Origin: CAWGJC01 sp965276665
GTDB lineage: Bacteria; Pseudomonadota; Alphaproteobacteria; Acetobacterales; Acetobacteraceae
Assembly: GCA_965276665.1 (NCBI GenBank)
Contig: OZ255620.1
Location: forward strand, 434,001-498,000
Length of the DNA stretch: 64,000 nucleotides
Direction of reading: 5' to 3'
Shown here: piece after piece, positions 44,850-53,516 of the stretch
How the letters are laid out: the number at the start of each line of letters is the position of its first letter
Position numbering within the stretch: the first letter of the stretch is position 1
Program-made: the position numbers and the translations under genes
Notes under the pieces: model-generated
What the model was told of the DNA's origin: nothing
The model's input: only the letters and a program-made list of their open reading frames with translations
Databases searched by the model: none

Positions 44850-44924
44850 GAGCATGTTCCGTTCGCATTCGCTCACTCCACAGGCTCTAGCTCTTTGTTT
44901 TGGCGAGCATCTTTATCCGCTCGA
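44850..44924 (-). repeat. 75-bp dispersed repeat, right copy (inverted)
   Basis: Reverse complement of 39699-39773 with 5 mismatches. It starts 5 bases after the IS481 end and runs up to the 3' end of the IclR gene, so it marks the right boundary of the decayed region. Confidence 0.9.
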
Positions 44925-44947
44925 ATCCTCTTTCGGTACCGGCGAAA

Positions 44948-45790
44948 TCATGGTCTGGAGTTGGCGACCAGCCGACCAGTTCCGGGATTTTCTGGCGCCG
45001 CCTGCGCACCAAGTCGACGGGAAAGCCGGGACGCCAACCGTCGTACCGCATCGCCTGTCTCGGCGATCGCCGCGTCGCTAGCGCTTGCCGTGAGCAGCGC
45101 GACGGCAACGCCCGCCACCGCCGGACCGGCAGGTGAAGTGAAAACGGGCGCACCGAAGCACGAAGCTCCCTCGCGGCTCTGGCCGTGGTCGATACTGAAG
45201 CCGCGCACTCGCACCTCGGCGAGCTCAGTGATGAGGGCATCGAGATCTCTGACGCTTGCCCTGGTCAAACTGGGCGGCCAACCATCGGCAAAGAGCCGGC
45301 GCAAATCTCCCTCGTCGAAGGTGCTGAGGATCGCCTTCCCGGTGGCCGTGTAGGGCGCCGGGAGCCGCATGCCGGCGCGGAAGCTCACGCCGATCGGGCG
45401 GCTGCCGTTGCGGCACCCGATATAGACGACGTCGATTCCGCTCAGGATCGAGAGCGTCACCGTCTCCTCCGGCAGCACGTTGAGCGCGTCCCACACCCGG
45501 TTGAACTCGGTGGTCAGGTCGCTCTGGCTCTGGAACGCGCCGGCCCAGCTCAGCGCATGCGGGCCGATCGCGAAATGCGCGCCGCCGACGCGCGCGAGCA
45601 GTTCGAGATCGAGCAGCGTGCTGCAGAGCACGTGCACCGTGCTCTTGGAGAGGCCGAGCGCGCGGGCGATCTCCGCCCCGCGCAGCGGGCGCGCCTCGCG
45701 CGTGAGGAGGTCGAGGATCTGCGCCGCCTTGACCAGCGCCGGCACGCGCTTGGCGCCCGGCCGCTCCTCCGCATCCGCCCCGAAATTCAT
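44948..45790 (-). CDS. IclR-family transcriptional regulator
   Basis: A 280-residue regulator. N-terminal winged helix: RVPALVKAAQILDLLTREAR, LRGAEIARALGLSKSTVHVL. C-terminal effector domain: RNGSRPIGVSFRAGMRLPAP, YTATGKAILSTFDE, and a late RGFSIDHGQSREGASCFGAP then VFTSPAGPAVAGVAVAL, the IclR ligand-binding pocket. IclR proteins usually sense pathway intermediates. It is divergent from the 13-gene catabolic operon and very likely controls it through the 167-bp intergenic region. The C-terminal end abuts a 75-bp repeat. Confidence 0.9.
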   Translation of the reverse strand: MNFGADAEERPGAKRVPALVKAAQILDLLTREARPLRGAEIARALGLSKSTVHVLCSTLLDLELLARVGGAHFAIGPHALSWAGAFQSQSDLTTEFNRVWDALNVLPEETVTLSILSGIDVVYIGCRNGSRPIGVSFRAGMRLPAPYTATGKAILSTFDEGDLRRLFADGWPPSLTRASVRDLDALITELAEVRVRGFSIDHGQSREGASCFGAPVFTSPAGPAVAGVAVALLTASASDAAIAETGDAVRRLASRLSRRLGAQAAPENPGTGRLVANSRP

Positions 45791-45870
45791 CGGCCCGCCC
45801 GCAGGATAACCGTGAACACTGGCTTGACACCCCTCGCGCCGCCATGGGACGGTTCAGCATAGAACATGAC

Positions 45871-45886
45871 GTCCAGCATACTGGAC
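45871..45886. promoter_or_regulatory. Candidate IclR operator
   Basis: Perfect palindrome GTCCAGCATACTGGAC (6-bp arms, 4-base centre) between the divergent IclR gene and catabolic operon. A weaker, overlapping-style dyad GTTCAGCATAGAAC lies at about 45852-45865 on the same helical face spacing. The shared AGCATA core suggests two related half-occupied sites. Confidence 0.45.
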
Positions 45887-45906
45887 GAACCAAGGAAGAA
45901 ACAACC

Positions 45907-45954
45907 ATGTCACAGGGTCGCGCCCGGCGATTCCCTCCGGACGTTGCGGGCTGA
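45907..45954 (+). CDS. 15-codon leader frame upstream of the catabolic operon
   Basis: ATG at 45907 is preceded by AAGGAAG at ideal spacing and encodes MSQGRARRFPPDVAG before TGA. Three bases later, in the same phase, is the GTG start of the first dehydrogenase, which has no good ribosome binding site of its own. Translation of the leader may couple ribosomes onto the GTG. It could also be chance. Confidence 0.35.
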   Translation: MSQGRARRFPPDVAG

Positions 45955-45957
45955 GCC

Positions 45958-47205
45958 GTGGAGCGGCTCCCGGTCTGCCTGGTCGGCTGTGGCGGCATGG
46001 GTCTCCGCCACGTGCTTGGCTATACCGCGCTCGCCGGCACGGGGATTTCCAATATCGAGCTGGTGGCGGTCTGCGACCTGCGCCCCGAGCAGGCGGCCCA
46101 CGCAGCCGCCGAGGCCGAGCAGCGCCTCGGGCGGCGTCCGCGCATCCACGCCTCGATCGCGGAGGCGATCGCCGATCCCGCCATCGCGGCCTTCGACGTC
46201 GTCACGGATGTCGCGAGCCATGTTCCGGTCGTCGTGCCCGCGCTCGAGGCCGGCAAGGCGGTGCTGTGCGAGAAGCCGCTCGGCCTCACGGTGCGCGCCT
46301 GCCAGGCGATGATCGCGGCCGCCGCGCGCGGCAAGGCGATCCTGGCGACGGCCGAGAATTACCGCCGCGACCCGCCGAACCGGCTCGCCAAGGCGGTGCT
46401 CGATGCCGGGCTGCTCGGCCATCTCCATCTGATGTCGCAATTCTCGGTGGGCGGCGACGACCGCATCATCATCACGCCCTGGCGCCACAGCAAGGATCGC
46501 GGCGCGATCGGCATGGACATGGGCGTCCACTACACCGACATCATCCAGTACTATCTCGGCCCGTTCGACAGCGTGGAGGGGCATGGCTTCATCGCCGAGC
46601 CGGTGCGCCATCCGCGTACCGAGCCGGACGGGAAGCTGCGCGCGCTCCCCGATCCGGCGCGCGCGCCGGAGCCCGTCACCGCGACGGGGGAGGACAGCGT
46701 CGTCGCCACCTTCCGCATGCGATCCGGCGTGCTCGTGCAGCTCGCCTATGTTCCGTCCGGGCCGGGGAAACGCTGGTACCGGCGCAGCCTGCACGGCAGG
46801 CTCGGCTCGCTCGACATCCCGCGCGACCGCACCGGCGGCGCGCCCGTGCTCCGCCGGGCCGATGGCGACCGCGCCGGCCGCGCCTTGCTCGCCGAGCTTC
46901 CGGACTTCGCGCTCGACGAGGTGACGGCGCGCCTCTTCGGCGAGCACGCGGTCGAATACGATATTCCGTTCGCCACCGCCGATGCCGGCCACATCGCGAT
47001 CGAGCTGCATGATTTCGCCGCCGCCGTGCTCGCGAACCACGCGCCGGAAATCGACGGCATGGGCGGCCTCACCGCCGTCGCCGCCCTGCTCGCCGCGTAC
47101 GAGAGCGGCCGGCTCGGCCGCGCGGTGACGATGGCGGAAATGCTGTCCGGCGCGGTCTCCGGCTACCAGGACGAGCTCGACGAAGCGCTGGGGCTCGCCG
47201 CATGA
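45958..47205 (+). CDS. Gfo/Idh/MocA-family sugar dehydrogenase, first copy
   Basis: A 415-residue NAD(P)-dependent oxidoreductase. Rossmann fold VCLVGCGGMGLRHVLGY at the N-terminus, VLCEKPLGLTVRAC (the EKP catalytic-Lys motif) near residue 105, and MDMGVHYTDIIQYYLGPFDS with the active-site Asp/His pair. Family members oxidise a hydroxyl of sugars, inositols or glycosides. GTG start, first gene of the operon, overlapping the VOC gene by 4 bases. Substrate not predictable. Confidence 0.88.
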   Translation: MERLPVCLVGCGGMGLRHVLGYTALAGTGISNIELVAVCDLRPEQAAHAAAEAEQRLGRRPRIHASIAEAIADPAIAAFDVVTDVASHVPVVVPALEAGKAVLCEKPLGLTVRACQAMIAAAARGKAILATAENYRRDPPNRLAKAVLDAGLLGHLHLMSQFSVGGDDRIIITPWRHSKDRGAIGMDMGVHYTDIIQYYLGPFDSVEGHGFIAEPVRHPRTEPDGKLRALPDPARAPEPVTATGEDSVVATFRMRSGVLVQLAYVPSGPGKRWYRRSLHGRLGSLDIPRDRTGGAPVLRRADGDRAGRALLAELPDFALDEVTARLFGEHAVEYDIPFATADAGHIAIELHDFAAAVLANHAPEIDGMGGLTAVAALLAAYESGRLGRAVTMAEMLSGAVSGYQDELDEALGLAA

Positions 47206-47720
47206 GCGCCGACCCCGCCGTCACGCTGGCGCAGGCGCACGGCATCCGGCAGATCGCGCTCGTCGTGCGCGACCTCGAGGCCTCGATCCGAAGCTGGTGG
47301 GAATTGCTGCGCATTGGCCCGTGGAATGCCTACACGCTCTCGCCGGACATCCTTCGGGACATGCATTATCACGGGCAACCCGCCCGGTTCGGCCTGCGCC
47401 ACGCCTTCGGGTTCAGCAAGGACATCCAGATCGAGCTGATCGAGCCGCTCGAGGGTCCGAGCATCTTCGCCGACCATCTCGCGACGCATGGCGAAGGGCT
47501 GCATCATTTCGGCATCTACGTGCCCGACCATGCGCGCGCCGTCGCCGAGTTCCGCGCGCAGGGCATGGAGCCGATCCAAAGCGCGCGTGGCTTCGGCGTC
47601 GACGGCGACGGCGCCTTCGCCTATTTCCGCACCACGCATCCGCTCGCCGCCATCGTCGAGCTGATCGAGGCGCCCTCGGTGCGCCGCCCGCCCGAGCTCA
47701 CCTTCCCGGAAGCGCCATGA
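47202..47720 (+). CDS. VOC (glyoxalase/dioxygenase-fold) protein
   Basis: A 172-residue vicinal-oxygen-chelate protein: IRQIALVVRDLEASIRSWWE at the start, IQIELIEPLEGPSIFADHL, then EGLHHFGIYVPDHARAVAEF and a final AIVELIEAP with the metal-ligand Glu. The pattern is close to methylmalonyl-CoA epimerase-like and 4-hydroxyphenylpyruvate-dioxygenase-fold members with an His-His-Glu metal site. In this operon it could be an epimerase or lyase acting on a keto sugar. Overlaps both neighbours by 4 bases. Confidence 0.85.
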   Translation: MSADPAVTLAQAHGIRQIALVVRDLEASIRSWWELLRIGPWNAYTLSPDILRDMHYHGQPARFGLRHAFGFSKDIQIELIEPLEGPSIFADHLATHGEGLHHFGIYVPDHARAVAEFRAQGMEPIQSARGFGVDGDGAFAYFRTTHPLAAIVELIEAPSVRRPPELTFPEAP

Positions 47721-48841
47721 AGATCGAAAGCGTCGAAACCTTCATCGCCCATAATTGGACCTTCGTGCGCATCCGCACGGAATGCGGCCTCGAAGGTGTC
47801 GGCGAATCGACCTTCTTCGGCTTCCCCGAAGCCGCCGCCGCAGTCGTCGCGCGTTTCGCGCCGCTGTTGCGCGGCGAGGATCCGCTGCGCGTCGAATGGC
47901 ATTTCCTCAACCTCTATCGCAACACCTCGATGCGCGGCATGGCGATCGGCGGCGCGCTGAGCGCGATCGACCAGGCGCTGTGGGACATTCGCGGCAAGCG
48001 CTTCGACGCGCCGATCTGGCAGTTGCTCGGCGGGCGCGTGCGCGACCGCGTGCGCGCGATGCTGGTGATCGATTACGGCACGATCGAGCAGGTCGTCGCG
48101 CAATGCCGCGACGCCGTCTCGCGCGGCTACACCGCGCTCAAGATCCTGCTGTTCCAGGAGGAGCATCACCGCATGCGGCACGGCGCGCGGCTCGACGATC
48201 TCGTCGCGCGCGCCGCGGCGATCCGCGAGGCCGTGAGCTGGGAGATCGATCTCGGCATCGAGCTCCACCGCAACATGGTGCCGGGCGAATCGATCGCGCT
48301 GATCCGCGAGCTCGAGCGTTTTCGCCCGCTCTTCGTCGAAGACCCGATCGTGCCGGACAGCGTGCTCTCCTTCGGCGAGGTCGCGAGCAGGACGCGCGTG
48401 CCGATGGCGGCGGGCGAGCGCAACACCACGATCTGGGAGTTCCGCGAATATGTCGAGCATGGCGGCATCCATCATGTCCGCCCCGATGTCGGCATTTCCG
48501 GCGGCATCACGCACACGCGCAAGATCTGCGCGCTCGCCGAGGCGCATCACCAGGGCGTCATTCCGCACGCGGTTCCCTCGGGCCCGGTCGCGACGGCGGC
48601 ACAGGTGCAGCTCGGCGCCTGCGTGCCGAACTGGGAGGTGCAGGAGCATCGCGAGCAGGACAAGGCGCCGTGGAACCGCGTCGTGAAATCCATCACGCCG
48701 GTGCGCGACGGGTTCTTCGACATTCCCGAGGCGCCCGGTCTCGGCATCACGCTCGACGAGGCCGGAATCGCCGCCGTGCCGGTGGCGCAGAGGGACCGCC
48801 CGACAGCGCGCCGCGAGGACGGCGCGATCGCCTTCCGCTGA
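47717..48841 (+). CDS. Enolase-superfamily dehydratase, mannonate-dehydratase-like subgroup
   Basis: A 374-residue enzyme. N-terminal capping domain KIESVETFIAHNWTFVRIRT; GGALSAIDQALWDIRGKRF; the barrel carries metal ligands in IDLGIELHRNM, FVEDPI and AAGERN, followed by HHVRPDVGISGGITHTRKIC and GVIPHAVPSGP, with the catalytic His late in the barrel as in the ManD subgroup. It probably dehydrates an aldonic acid to a 2-keto-3-deoxy acid. Overlaps both neighbours; its TGA shares a base with the next ATG. Confidence 0.85.
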   Translation: MKIESVETFIAHNWTFVRIRTECGLEGVGESTFFGFPEAAAAVVARFAPLLRGEDPLRVEWHFLNLYRNTSMRGMAIGGALSAIDQALWDIRGKRFDAPIWQLLGGRVRDRVRAMLVIDYGTIEQVVAQCRDAVSRGYTALKILLFQEEHHRMRHGARLDDLVARAAAIREAVSWEIDLGIELHRNMVPGESIALIRELERFRPLFVEDPIVPDSVLSFGEVASRTRVPMAAGERNTTIWEFREYVEHGGIHHVRPDVGISGGITHTRKICALAEAHHQGVIPHAVPSGPVATAAQVQLGACVPNWEVQEHREQDKAPWNRVVKSITPVRDGFFDIPEAPGLGITLDEAGIAAVPVAQRDRPTARREDGAIAFR

Positions 48842-49698
48842 TGATCGTTGACAGCCATTGCCACGCCTGGCCGCGCTGGCCGTACCAGCCGCCCGTGCCG
48901 GACGAGGAGCGCGGCGCCGTCGAGCAATTGCTGTGGGAGATGGACCAGAACGGCGTCGATCGCGCGGTGCTTGTCTCCGCCCGCATCGACCGCAATCCGG
49001 ACAACAACGAGTACGGCGCATCCTGCGTCGCGCGGCATCCGCAGCGCCTGCGGCAATTCGCCGACATCGATTGCCGCTGGTCGCCCGAATACCACACGCA
49101 AGGCGCCGCGGACCGGCTCCGCGCGCTCGCGGATCGCATGCCGCTCGCCGGCGTCACGCATTACGTCGAGCGCGAGAACGATGGCTGGCTCGTCAGCGCG
49201 GGGGGCATCGAGTTCTTCCGTGCCGTGGCGGAACGCAGGCTGATCCTGAGCCTCGCCGCCTCGCCGGCCTGGCAGGAGGACATCCGGGCGATCGCGCGGC
49301 GCTTCCCCGGGATGCCGATCCTCTGCCACCATCTCGCCGGCATCGGCAGCTGGCCAGAGGGCCGCGAAGACGGGGTGCGCCGCGTCGTCGCCGGCGCCGA
49401 TCTGCCCAACCTCATGGTGAAGGTCTCGGGCTTCTACTACGGATCGGCGCGGCCCTGGGAATATCCGCATAGCGAGGCGCTCTGGGTGGTGCGCGCGCTC
49501 TACGAGGCGTTCGGCCCGCATCGCCTCTGCTGGGGATCGGATTATCCGGTGCTGCGCCGCGCGCTGACCTATCGCCAGGCGATCGAGGCGTTCCGCTCGC
49601 ATTGCGTGTTCGGGAGCGCGGCGGATCGCGACGCGATTCTCGGCGGCACGCTCGATGCGCTGCTGCGCAGGCGCACGCCGGCGGAGGCGCTCGCATGA
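48841..49698 (+). CDS. Amidohydrolase family 2 (lactonase/decarboxylase type)
   Basis: A 285-residue TIM-barrel metal hydrolase of the PF04909 group: N-terminal VDSHCHAWPRWPYQ with the HxH metal site, the central ILCHHLAG with His ligands, and LCWGSDYPVLRRALTY with the terminal Asp. Relatives include 2-pyrone-4,6-dicarboxylate lactonase and rhamnono-lactonase-like enzymes. In the operon it is best placed to open a sugar lactone generated by the dehydrogenases. Coupled to both neighbours. Confidence 0.85.
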   Translation: MIVDSHCHAWPRWPYQPPVPDEERGAVEQLLWEMDQNGVDRAVLVSARIDRNPDNNEYGASCVARHPQRLRQFADIDCRWSPEYHTQGAADRLRALADRMPLAGVTHYVERENDGWLVSAGGIEFFRAVAERRLILSLAASPAWQEDIRAIARRFPGMPILCHHLAGIGSWPEGREDGVRRVVAGADLPNLMVKVSGFYYGSARPWEYPHSEALWVVRALYEAFGPHRLCWGSDYPVLRRALTYRQAIEAFRSHCVFGSAADRDAILGGTLDALLRRRTPAEALA

Positions 49699-50738
49699 GC
49701 CGGCCGCGCATCGGCCTCGCCTGCAACGAAGCGACCGCGGCGCGCTGCCTCGACGACGCGGCGCGCGCGCGGATCGAGGCGCTCGGGACGCTCGCCATCG
49801 CGCATTTCGACGCGCCGTCGAGCTGGGACGCGCCGCCGCCGCCCGATCCCGAGCGCGATGCGCGCTTCGTCGCCTTCGCGCGCGAGCTCGACCTTTTGAT
49901 GGTGAGCCACGGCGCGCCGCGCATCACCGGCGCGATGCTCGACGCCGGGGCGCGGTTGCGCTTCATCGGCGAGCTCGAAGGCGACCGCTTCGCCCGCCGC
50001 ATCGATCTCGAAGCCGCCGCCGAGCGCGGCGTGAAGGTGGTCGACACCACGCATGGCTCGTCCTACCCGGTGTCGGAATGGGCGCTCGGCATGATGCTCA
50101 TCGGGCTGCGCAATGCCGGCAGCCTGTTCCGCCGCATGATCGCGGGTGAGATCATCACGCAGGAGGGCAAGCGCACCGATCCCTGCTATCTGCGCGGCGA
50201 GCTCACCGGCAAGCGCGTCGGGCTGATCGCCTGCGGCCATATCGGCCGGCGCCTTATCGAGCTGATCGCCCCGTTCCGCTGCGAGATCCTGGTGCATGAT
50301 CCGCACGCGCAGCGCCAGCTCGCCGACATATACGATATCAGGCTGACATCGCTCGCCGCGGTGATGTCGCGCTCCGACGTGGTCGTATGCCTCGCGCCGC
50401 TGACGCCTCAGACGCGCGGCATGATCGGCGCGCGCGAGCTTGCGCTGCTGCGTCCGGGCGGCGTCTTCGTCAACGTGTCGCGCGGCGCGATCGTCGATTC
50501 GGAGGCGCTCATCGCGCGACTCCGGCAGAACGACATCATCGCCTGCCTCGACGTGTTCGACCCTGAGCCGGTGCCGGCGGACAGTCCCGTCCGCAGCATG
50601 TCGAACGTGTTCCTGACGCCGCACATCGCCGGCGTCACCGCCGCCTGCGGGCCGCGCTTCGTTTCGCTCATGGCCGACGAGATGGAGCGCTTCCTCGCGG
50701 GCGACGAGACCCGCCACGATCTCCGCGCGAGGTTCTAG
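49695..50738 (+). CDS. D-isomer-specific 2-hydroxyacid dehydrogenase
   Basis: A 347-residue NAD-dependent dehydrogenase. The nucleotide-binding motif is GKRVGLIACGHIGRRLIELI; the catalytic Arg lies in VFVNVSRGAIVDSEALI, the Glu in DIIACLDVFDPEPVP, and the His in FLTPHIAGVT, all conserved. It reduces a 2-keto acid or oxidises a D-2-hydroxyacid, plausibly the end product of sugar acid breakdown. ATGA overlap with the upstream gene decides the start. Confidence 0.9.
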   Translation: MSRPRIGLACNEATAARCLDDAARARIEALGTLAIAHFDAPSSWDAPPPPDPERDARFVAFARELDLLMVSHGAPRITGAMLDAGARLRFIGELEGDRFARRIDLEAAAERGVKVVDTTHGSSYPVSEWALGMMLIGLRNAGSLFRRMIAGEIITQEGKRTDPCYLRGELTGKRVGLIACGHIGRRLIELIAPFRCEILVHDPHAQRQLADIYDIRLTSLAAVMSRSDVVVCLAPLTPQTRGMIGARELALLRPGGVFVNVSRGAIVDSEALIARLRQNDIIACLDVFDPEPVPADSPVRSMSNVFLTPHIAGVTAACGPRFVSLMADEMERFLAGDETRHDLRARF

Positions 50739-50740
50739 CG

Positions 50741-51799
50741 ATGCGCTTCGGCTTCTGCCTGCCGATGTTCGCGATGCCCGGCCCAGCGTTGTTTCGCACG
50801 CCAGGCTGCGAGCGCCTCGATGCGCGCGAGACCTTCGCGATGGGGACCGCGGCCGAGCGGCTCGATTTCGACAGCCTCTGGGTCTGCGACCATCTGATGC
50901 TGGGGCGCGACGAGGCGGTGCTCGAGGGTTGGACCACGCTGAGCGCGCTCGCCGGCGCGACACGGCGCGCGCGGCTCGGGCTCATCCACCAGGCCAATCT
51001 GTTCCGCCATCCCGCGGTGGCGGCGAAGATGGTGGCGACGCTCGATCAGCTCTCCGGCGGCCGCCTCATCCTGTTTCTTGAGGCCGGTACGAAGCGCGCC
51101 GAGCACATCGCCTATGGGCTCGACTGGGACGAGGAGGCGGCTGCGCGCATCGGGCGGCTCGAAGAGGCCTTCCTGCTGATGCGGCGGCTGTGGAGCGCGC
51201 CGGGACCGCACAGCGTCGCCGGCCGGCATCACCGTGTCGAGAACGCGGTCTGCATGCCGCCGCCCGTGCAGCGCCCGCATCCGCCGCTCTGGCTCGGCGG
51301 CGCCTTGCCCGGCGTGCTCGCGCTCAGCGCGAAATACGCGCAGGGCTGGAACACGACACCGACCACGCTCGCCGATCTCGATCGCGATCTCGCCGCCCTG
51401 CGCCAGGCCTGCGCGGAAGCCGGGCGCGATGCGGCGACGCTTGAGCTCAGCCACGAGACGCAGATCCTGATCGCACCCGATCTGCCCGCGCTGCGGCACA
51501 AGCTCGCCGCGCTGCTCGCGCTCGCGGCATGCTTGCCGATCGAGGCACCTGGCGCCGCGCTCGACATGCGAGCCCTGCGCGCCTTCGCCTCTGGCGAGAG
51601 TGAACATCCGCCCGGCGCGCTCGCGGAGAGATGGCTCGTCGGCACGCCGGAGATGGTGAGCGCACGCATCGAGGCTTATGCTGCGCGCGGGATCTCGCAT
51701 TTCTTGCTCTGGTTCATGGACGCGCCGGCGCGCGACGGCATGGAGCTCTTCATGCGCGCCGTTGCGCCTCGTTTCCGCAGCCGGAGCCTCGCGGCGTGA
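50741..51799 (+). CDS. LLM-class (luciferase-like) flavin-dependent oxidoreductase
   Basis: A 352-residue TIM-barrel flavoenzyme of the bacterial luciferase-like family: FGFCLPMFAMPGPALFR, FDSLWVCDHLMLGRDEAVLE, RARLGLIHQANLFRHPAVAA and RPHPPLWLGGALPGVLALSA are typical. Members are FMN- or F420-dependent monooxygenases or dehydrogenases. No flavin reductase gene is adjacent. A flavin monooxygenase is unusual in a sugar operon and may attack a methylated, sulfonated or aromatic part of the substrate. Confidence 0.88.
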   Translation: MRFGFCLPMFAMPGPALFRTPGCERLDARETFAMGTAAERLDFDSLWVCDHLMLGRDEAVLEGWTTLSALAGATRRARLGLIHQANLFRHPAVAAKMVATLDQLSGGRLILFLEAGTKRAEHIAYGLDWDEEAAARIGRLEEAFLLMRRLWSAPGPHSVAGRHHRVENAVCMPPPVQRPHPPLWLGGALPGVLALSAKYAQGWNTTPTTLADLDRDLAALRQACAEAGRDAATLELSHETQILIAPDLPALRHKLAALLALAACLPIEAPGAALDMRALRAFASGESEHPPGALAERWLVGTPEMVSARIEAYAARGISHFLLWFMDAPARDGMELFMRAVAPRFRSRSLAA

Positions 51800-52575
51800 G
51801 CGAGTCGCTACGCATTCCCGATCTGCGCGGCAAGCGCGTGCTCGTGACGGGCAGCAGCACCGGAATTGGCGCGGCCGTTGCGCGGGCCTTCGGGGCGCAG
51901 GGCGCGGCTGTGGCGGTGCACGGCCACCGCACGATGGCGGATGCCGAGCGCGTCGCCGCCGACATCCGCGCGCAAGGCTCGACATCATTCGTGCTCGCGG
52001 CCGATCTCGGCAAACCTGGCGCCACGCGTGGCCTGGTGGCTGAGGCGGCGGCGGCGCTCGGCGGGCTCGACATCCTCGTCAACAATGCCGGCGCCACCTT
52101 CGCGCGCCGCCGGCTCGAGGAGCTGCCGGACGGCGCCTTCGACGCGCTGCTCGACGTTAATCTCCGTTCGATGTTCGAGGCGACCCGCGCGGCCATTCCG
52201 CATCTCCGCGCGGCCGGCGGCGGCGTGGTGATCTCGACGAGCTCGATCGCGGCGCGCAATGGCGGCGGCCCGGGCTTCGGCCTCTACGCCGCGGCGAAGG
52301 CCGCCGTGAGCAATCTCACGCGCAGTTTCGCAAAGGAGCTTGCCGCCGACGGCATCCGCGTCAACGCTGTCGCGCCGGGCGTGATCTGGACGCGCATCCA
52401 TGAGGAGAACAGCCCGCGGGAGCTGATCGACGCCATGGTCGCGTCGATCCCGATGCGGCGCGTCGGACAGCCCGAAGAATGCGTCGGCGCCTTCCTGTTC
52501 CTCGCGAGCGCGATGCTGAGCGGCTACGTCATGGGGCAGGTGATCGAGGTGAACGGGGGGCAGATCATGCCATGA
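51796..52575 (+). CDS. Short-chain dehydrogenase/reductase
   Basis: A 259-residue classical SDR: cofactor motif VLVTGSSTGIGAAVARAFGA, LVNNAGATFARR, catalytic Ser in ISTSSIAARNG, YxxxK as GLYAAAKAAVSNL, and late RVNAVAPGVIWTRI. GTG start overlaps the flavoprotein stop by 4 bases. In the pathway it likely oxidises or reduces a sugar, lactone or keto-deoxy acid; specificity cannot be read. Confidence 0.92.
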   Translation: MSESLRIPDLRGKRVLVTGSSTGIGAAVARAFGAQGAAVAVHGHRTMADAERVAADIRAQGSTSFVLAADLGKPGATRGLVAEAAAALGGLDILVNNAGATFARRRLEELPDGAFDALLDVNLRSMFEATRAAIPHLRAAGGGVVISTSSIAARNGGGPGFGLYAAAKAAVSNLTRSFAKELAADGIRVNAVAPGVIWTRIHEENSPRELIDAMVASIPMRRVGQPEECVGAFLFLASAMLSGYVMGQVIEVNGGQIMP

Positions 52576-53516
52576 CCGCCACGCCCGCCATCAGCGTCGC
52601 GGTCACGCCCGTCGCGGCCGAGCGCCGCCGCCGCCGCAGGGTGCGCGGGGCGCGGGTGATCTCGGGCACCGAGGCCGTGCTCTTCGCCGCGCCGGCGCTG
52701 CTGCTTTCCGCAGCGCTCGTGCTGTATCCGCTGCTCAATGGCATCCATCTCGCCTTCACCAACGCCTCCCCGCTCTCGCGCCGCGTCCGCTTCGTGGGCT
52801 TCGACAATTTCGCGCGCCTGCTCGACAGCGATGCGTTCTGGAGCTCGGTCGCGAACAGCGTCGGGCTGGTCGCGATCTCCGTCGGCCTGGCGGTGATCGC
52901 GGGCTATGCGGTCGCGCTGCTCTGCGATGCGCTGCGGCGCGGCGTGACGGTGTTCCGCACGGCGGTCTTCGTCGTCTGGGTCGTGCCGTGGATTTCGGTC
53001 GCGATCCTCTGGGGATGGATCTTCGATGCCAATTACGGGCTGATCAACGCGATCCTGCAGAATCTCGGCATCATCGCCGCGCCGGTGAATTTCCTCGCCG
53101 ATCCCTGGCTCGCGCGCATGATGCTCGTCGTCGCCTTCGTCTGGCGCATGACGCCGTTCATGATGATCATCTCCATCGCGGCGCTGCGCGGGGTGCCGCG
53201 CGAGATCCGCGAGGCGGCGAGCATCGACGGCGCGGGCTATTCGGCGACGCAGCTCCGCGTCGTGCTGCCGCTCGTGCGGCCGACGCTCGCGACGGTCGCC
53301 GTGCTGGAAAGCGTCCGTCTCATGCAGGAGATGACGCTGCCCTGGGTGCTGACCAAGGGCGGCCCCGTCAACGCGACCGAGGTGCTGAGCCTCTATACCT
53401 ACAAGCTCGCCTTCCAGCGCTGGGATTTCGGCCTCGCCTCCGCCTCGGGCGTCCTGTGGCTCGTGCTCGTCTCGATCTTCGCCTTCGGCGCGACCCGCCT
53501 GGTGGCGCGGCGATGA
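52572..53516 (+). CDS. ABC sugar transporter permease (MalF/UgpA type), system A
   Basis: A 314-residue permease with about six membrane spans, starting LFAAPALLLSAALVLYPLLN. The EAA loop REIREAASIDGAGYSATQLR contacts the ATPase. It belongs to the carbohydrate uptake CUT1 family. It overlaps the SDR stop and the second permease by 4 bases. No ATPase gene is in this operon. Confidence 0.92.
   Translation: MTATPAISVAVTPVAAERRRRRRVRGARVISGTEAVLFAAPALLLSAALVLYPLLNGIHLAFTNASPLSRRVRFVGFDNFARLLDSDAFWSSVANSVGLVAISVGLAVIAGYAVALLCDALRRGVTVFRTAVFVVWVVPWISVAILWGWIFDANYGLINAILQNLGIIAAPVNFLADPWLARMMLVVAFVWRMTPFMMIISIAALRGVPREIREAASIDGAGYSATQLRVVLPLVRPTLATVAVLESVRLMQEMTLPWVLTKGGPVNATEVLSLYTYKLAFQRWDFGLASASGVLWLVLVSIFAFGATRLVARR

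Noticed and set aside
45824..45829. TTGACA as a -35 box for the catabolic operon
   Set aside because: No acceptable -10 sequence lies 16-18 bases downstream, so a sigma-70 promoter cannot be supported.
47621..49021. 466-codon minus-strand frame opposite the first dehydratase and amidohydrolase
   Set aside because: No motifs; the plus-strand genes have complete active sites and overlapping starts.
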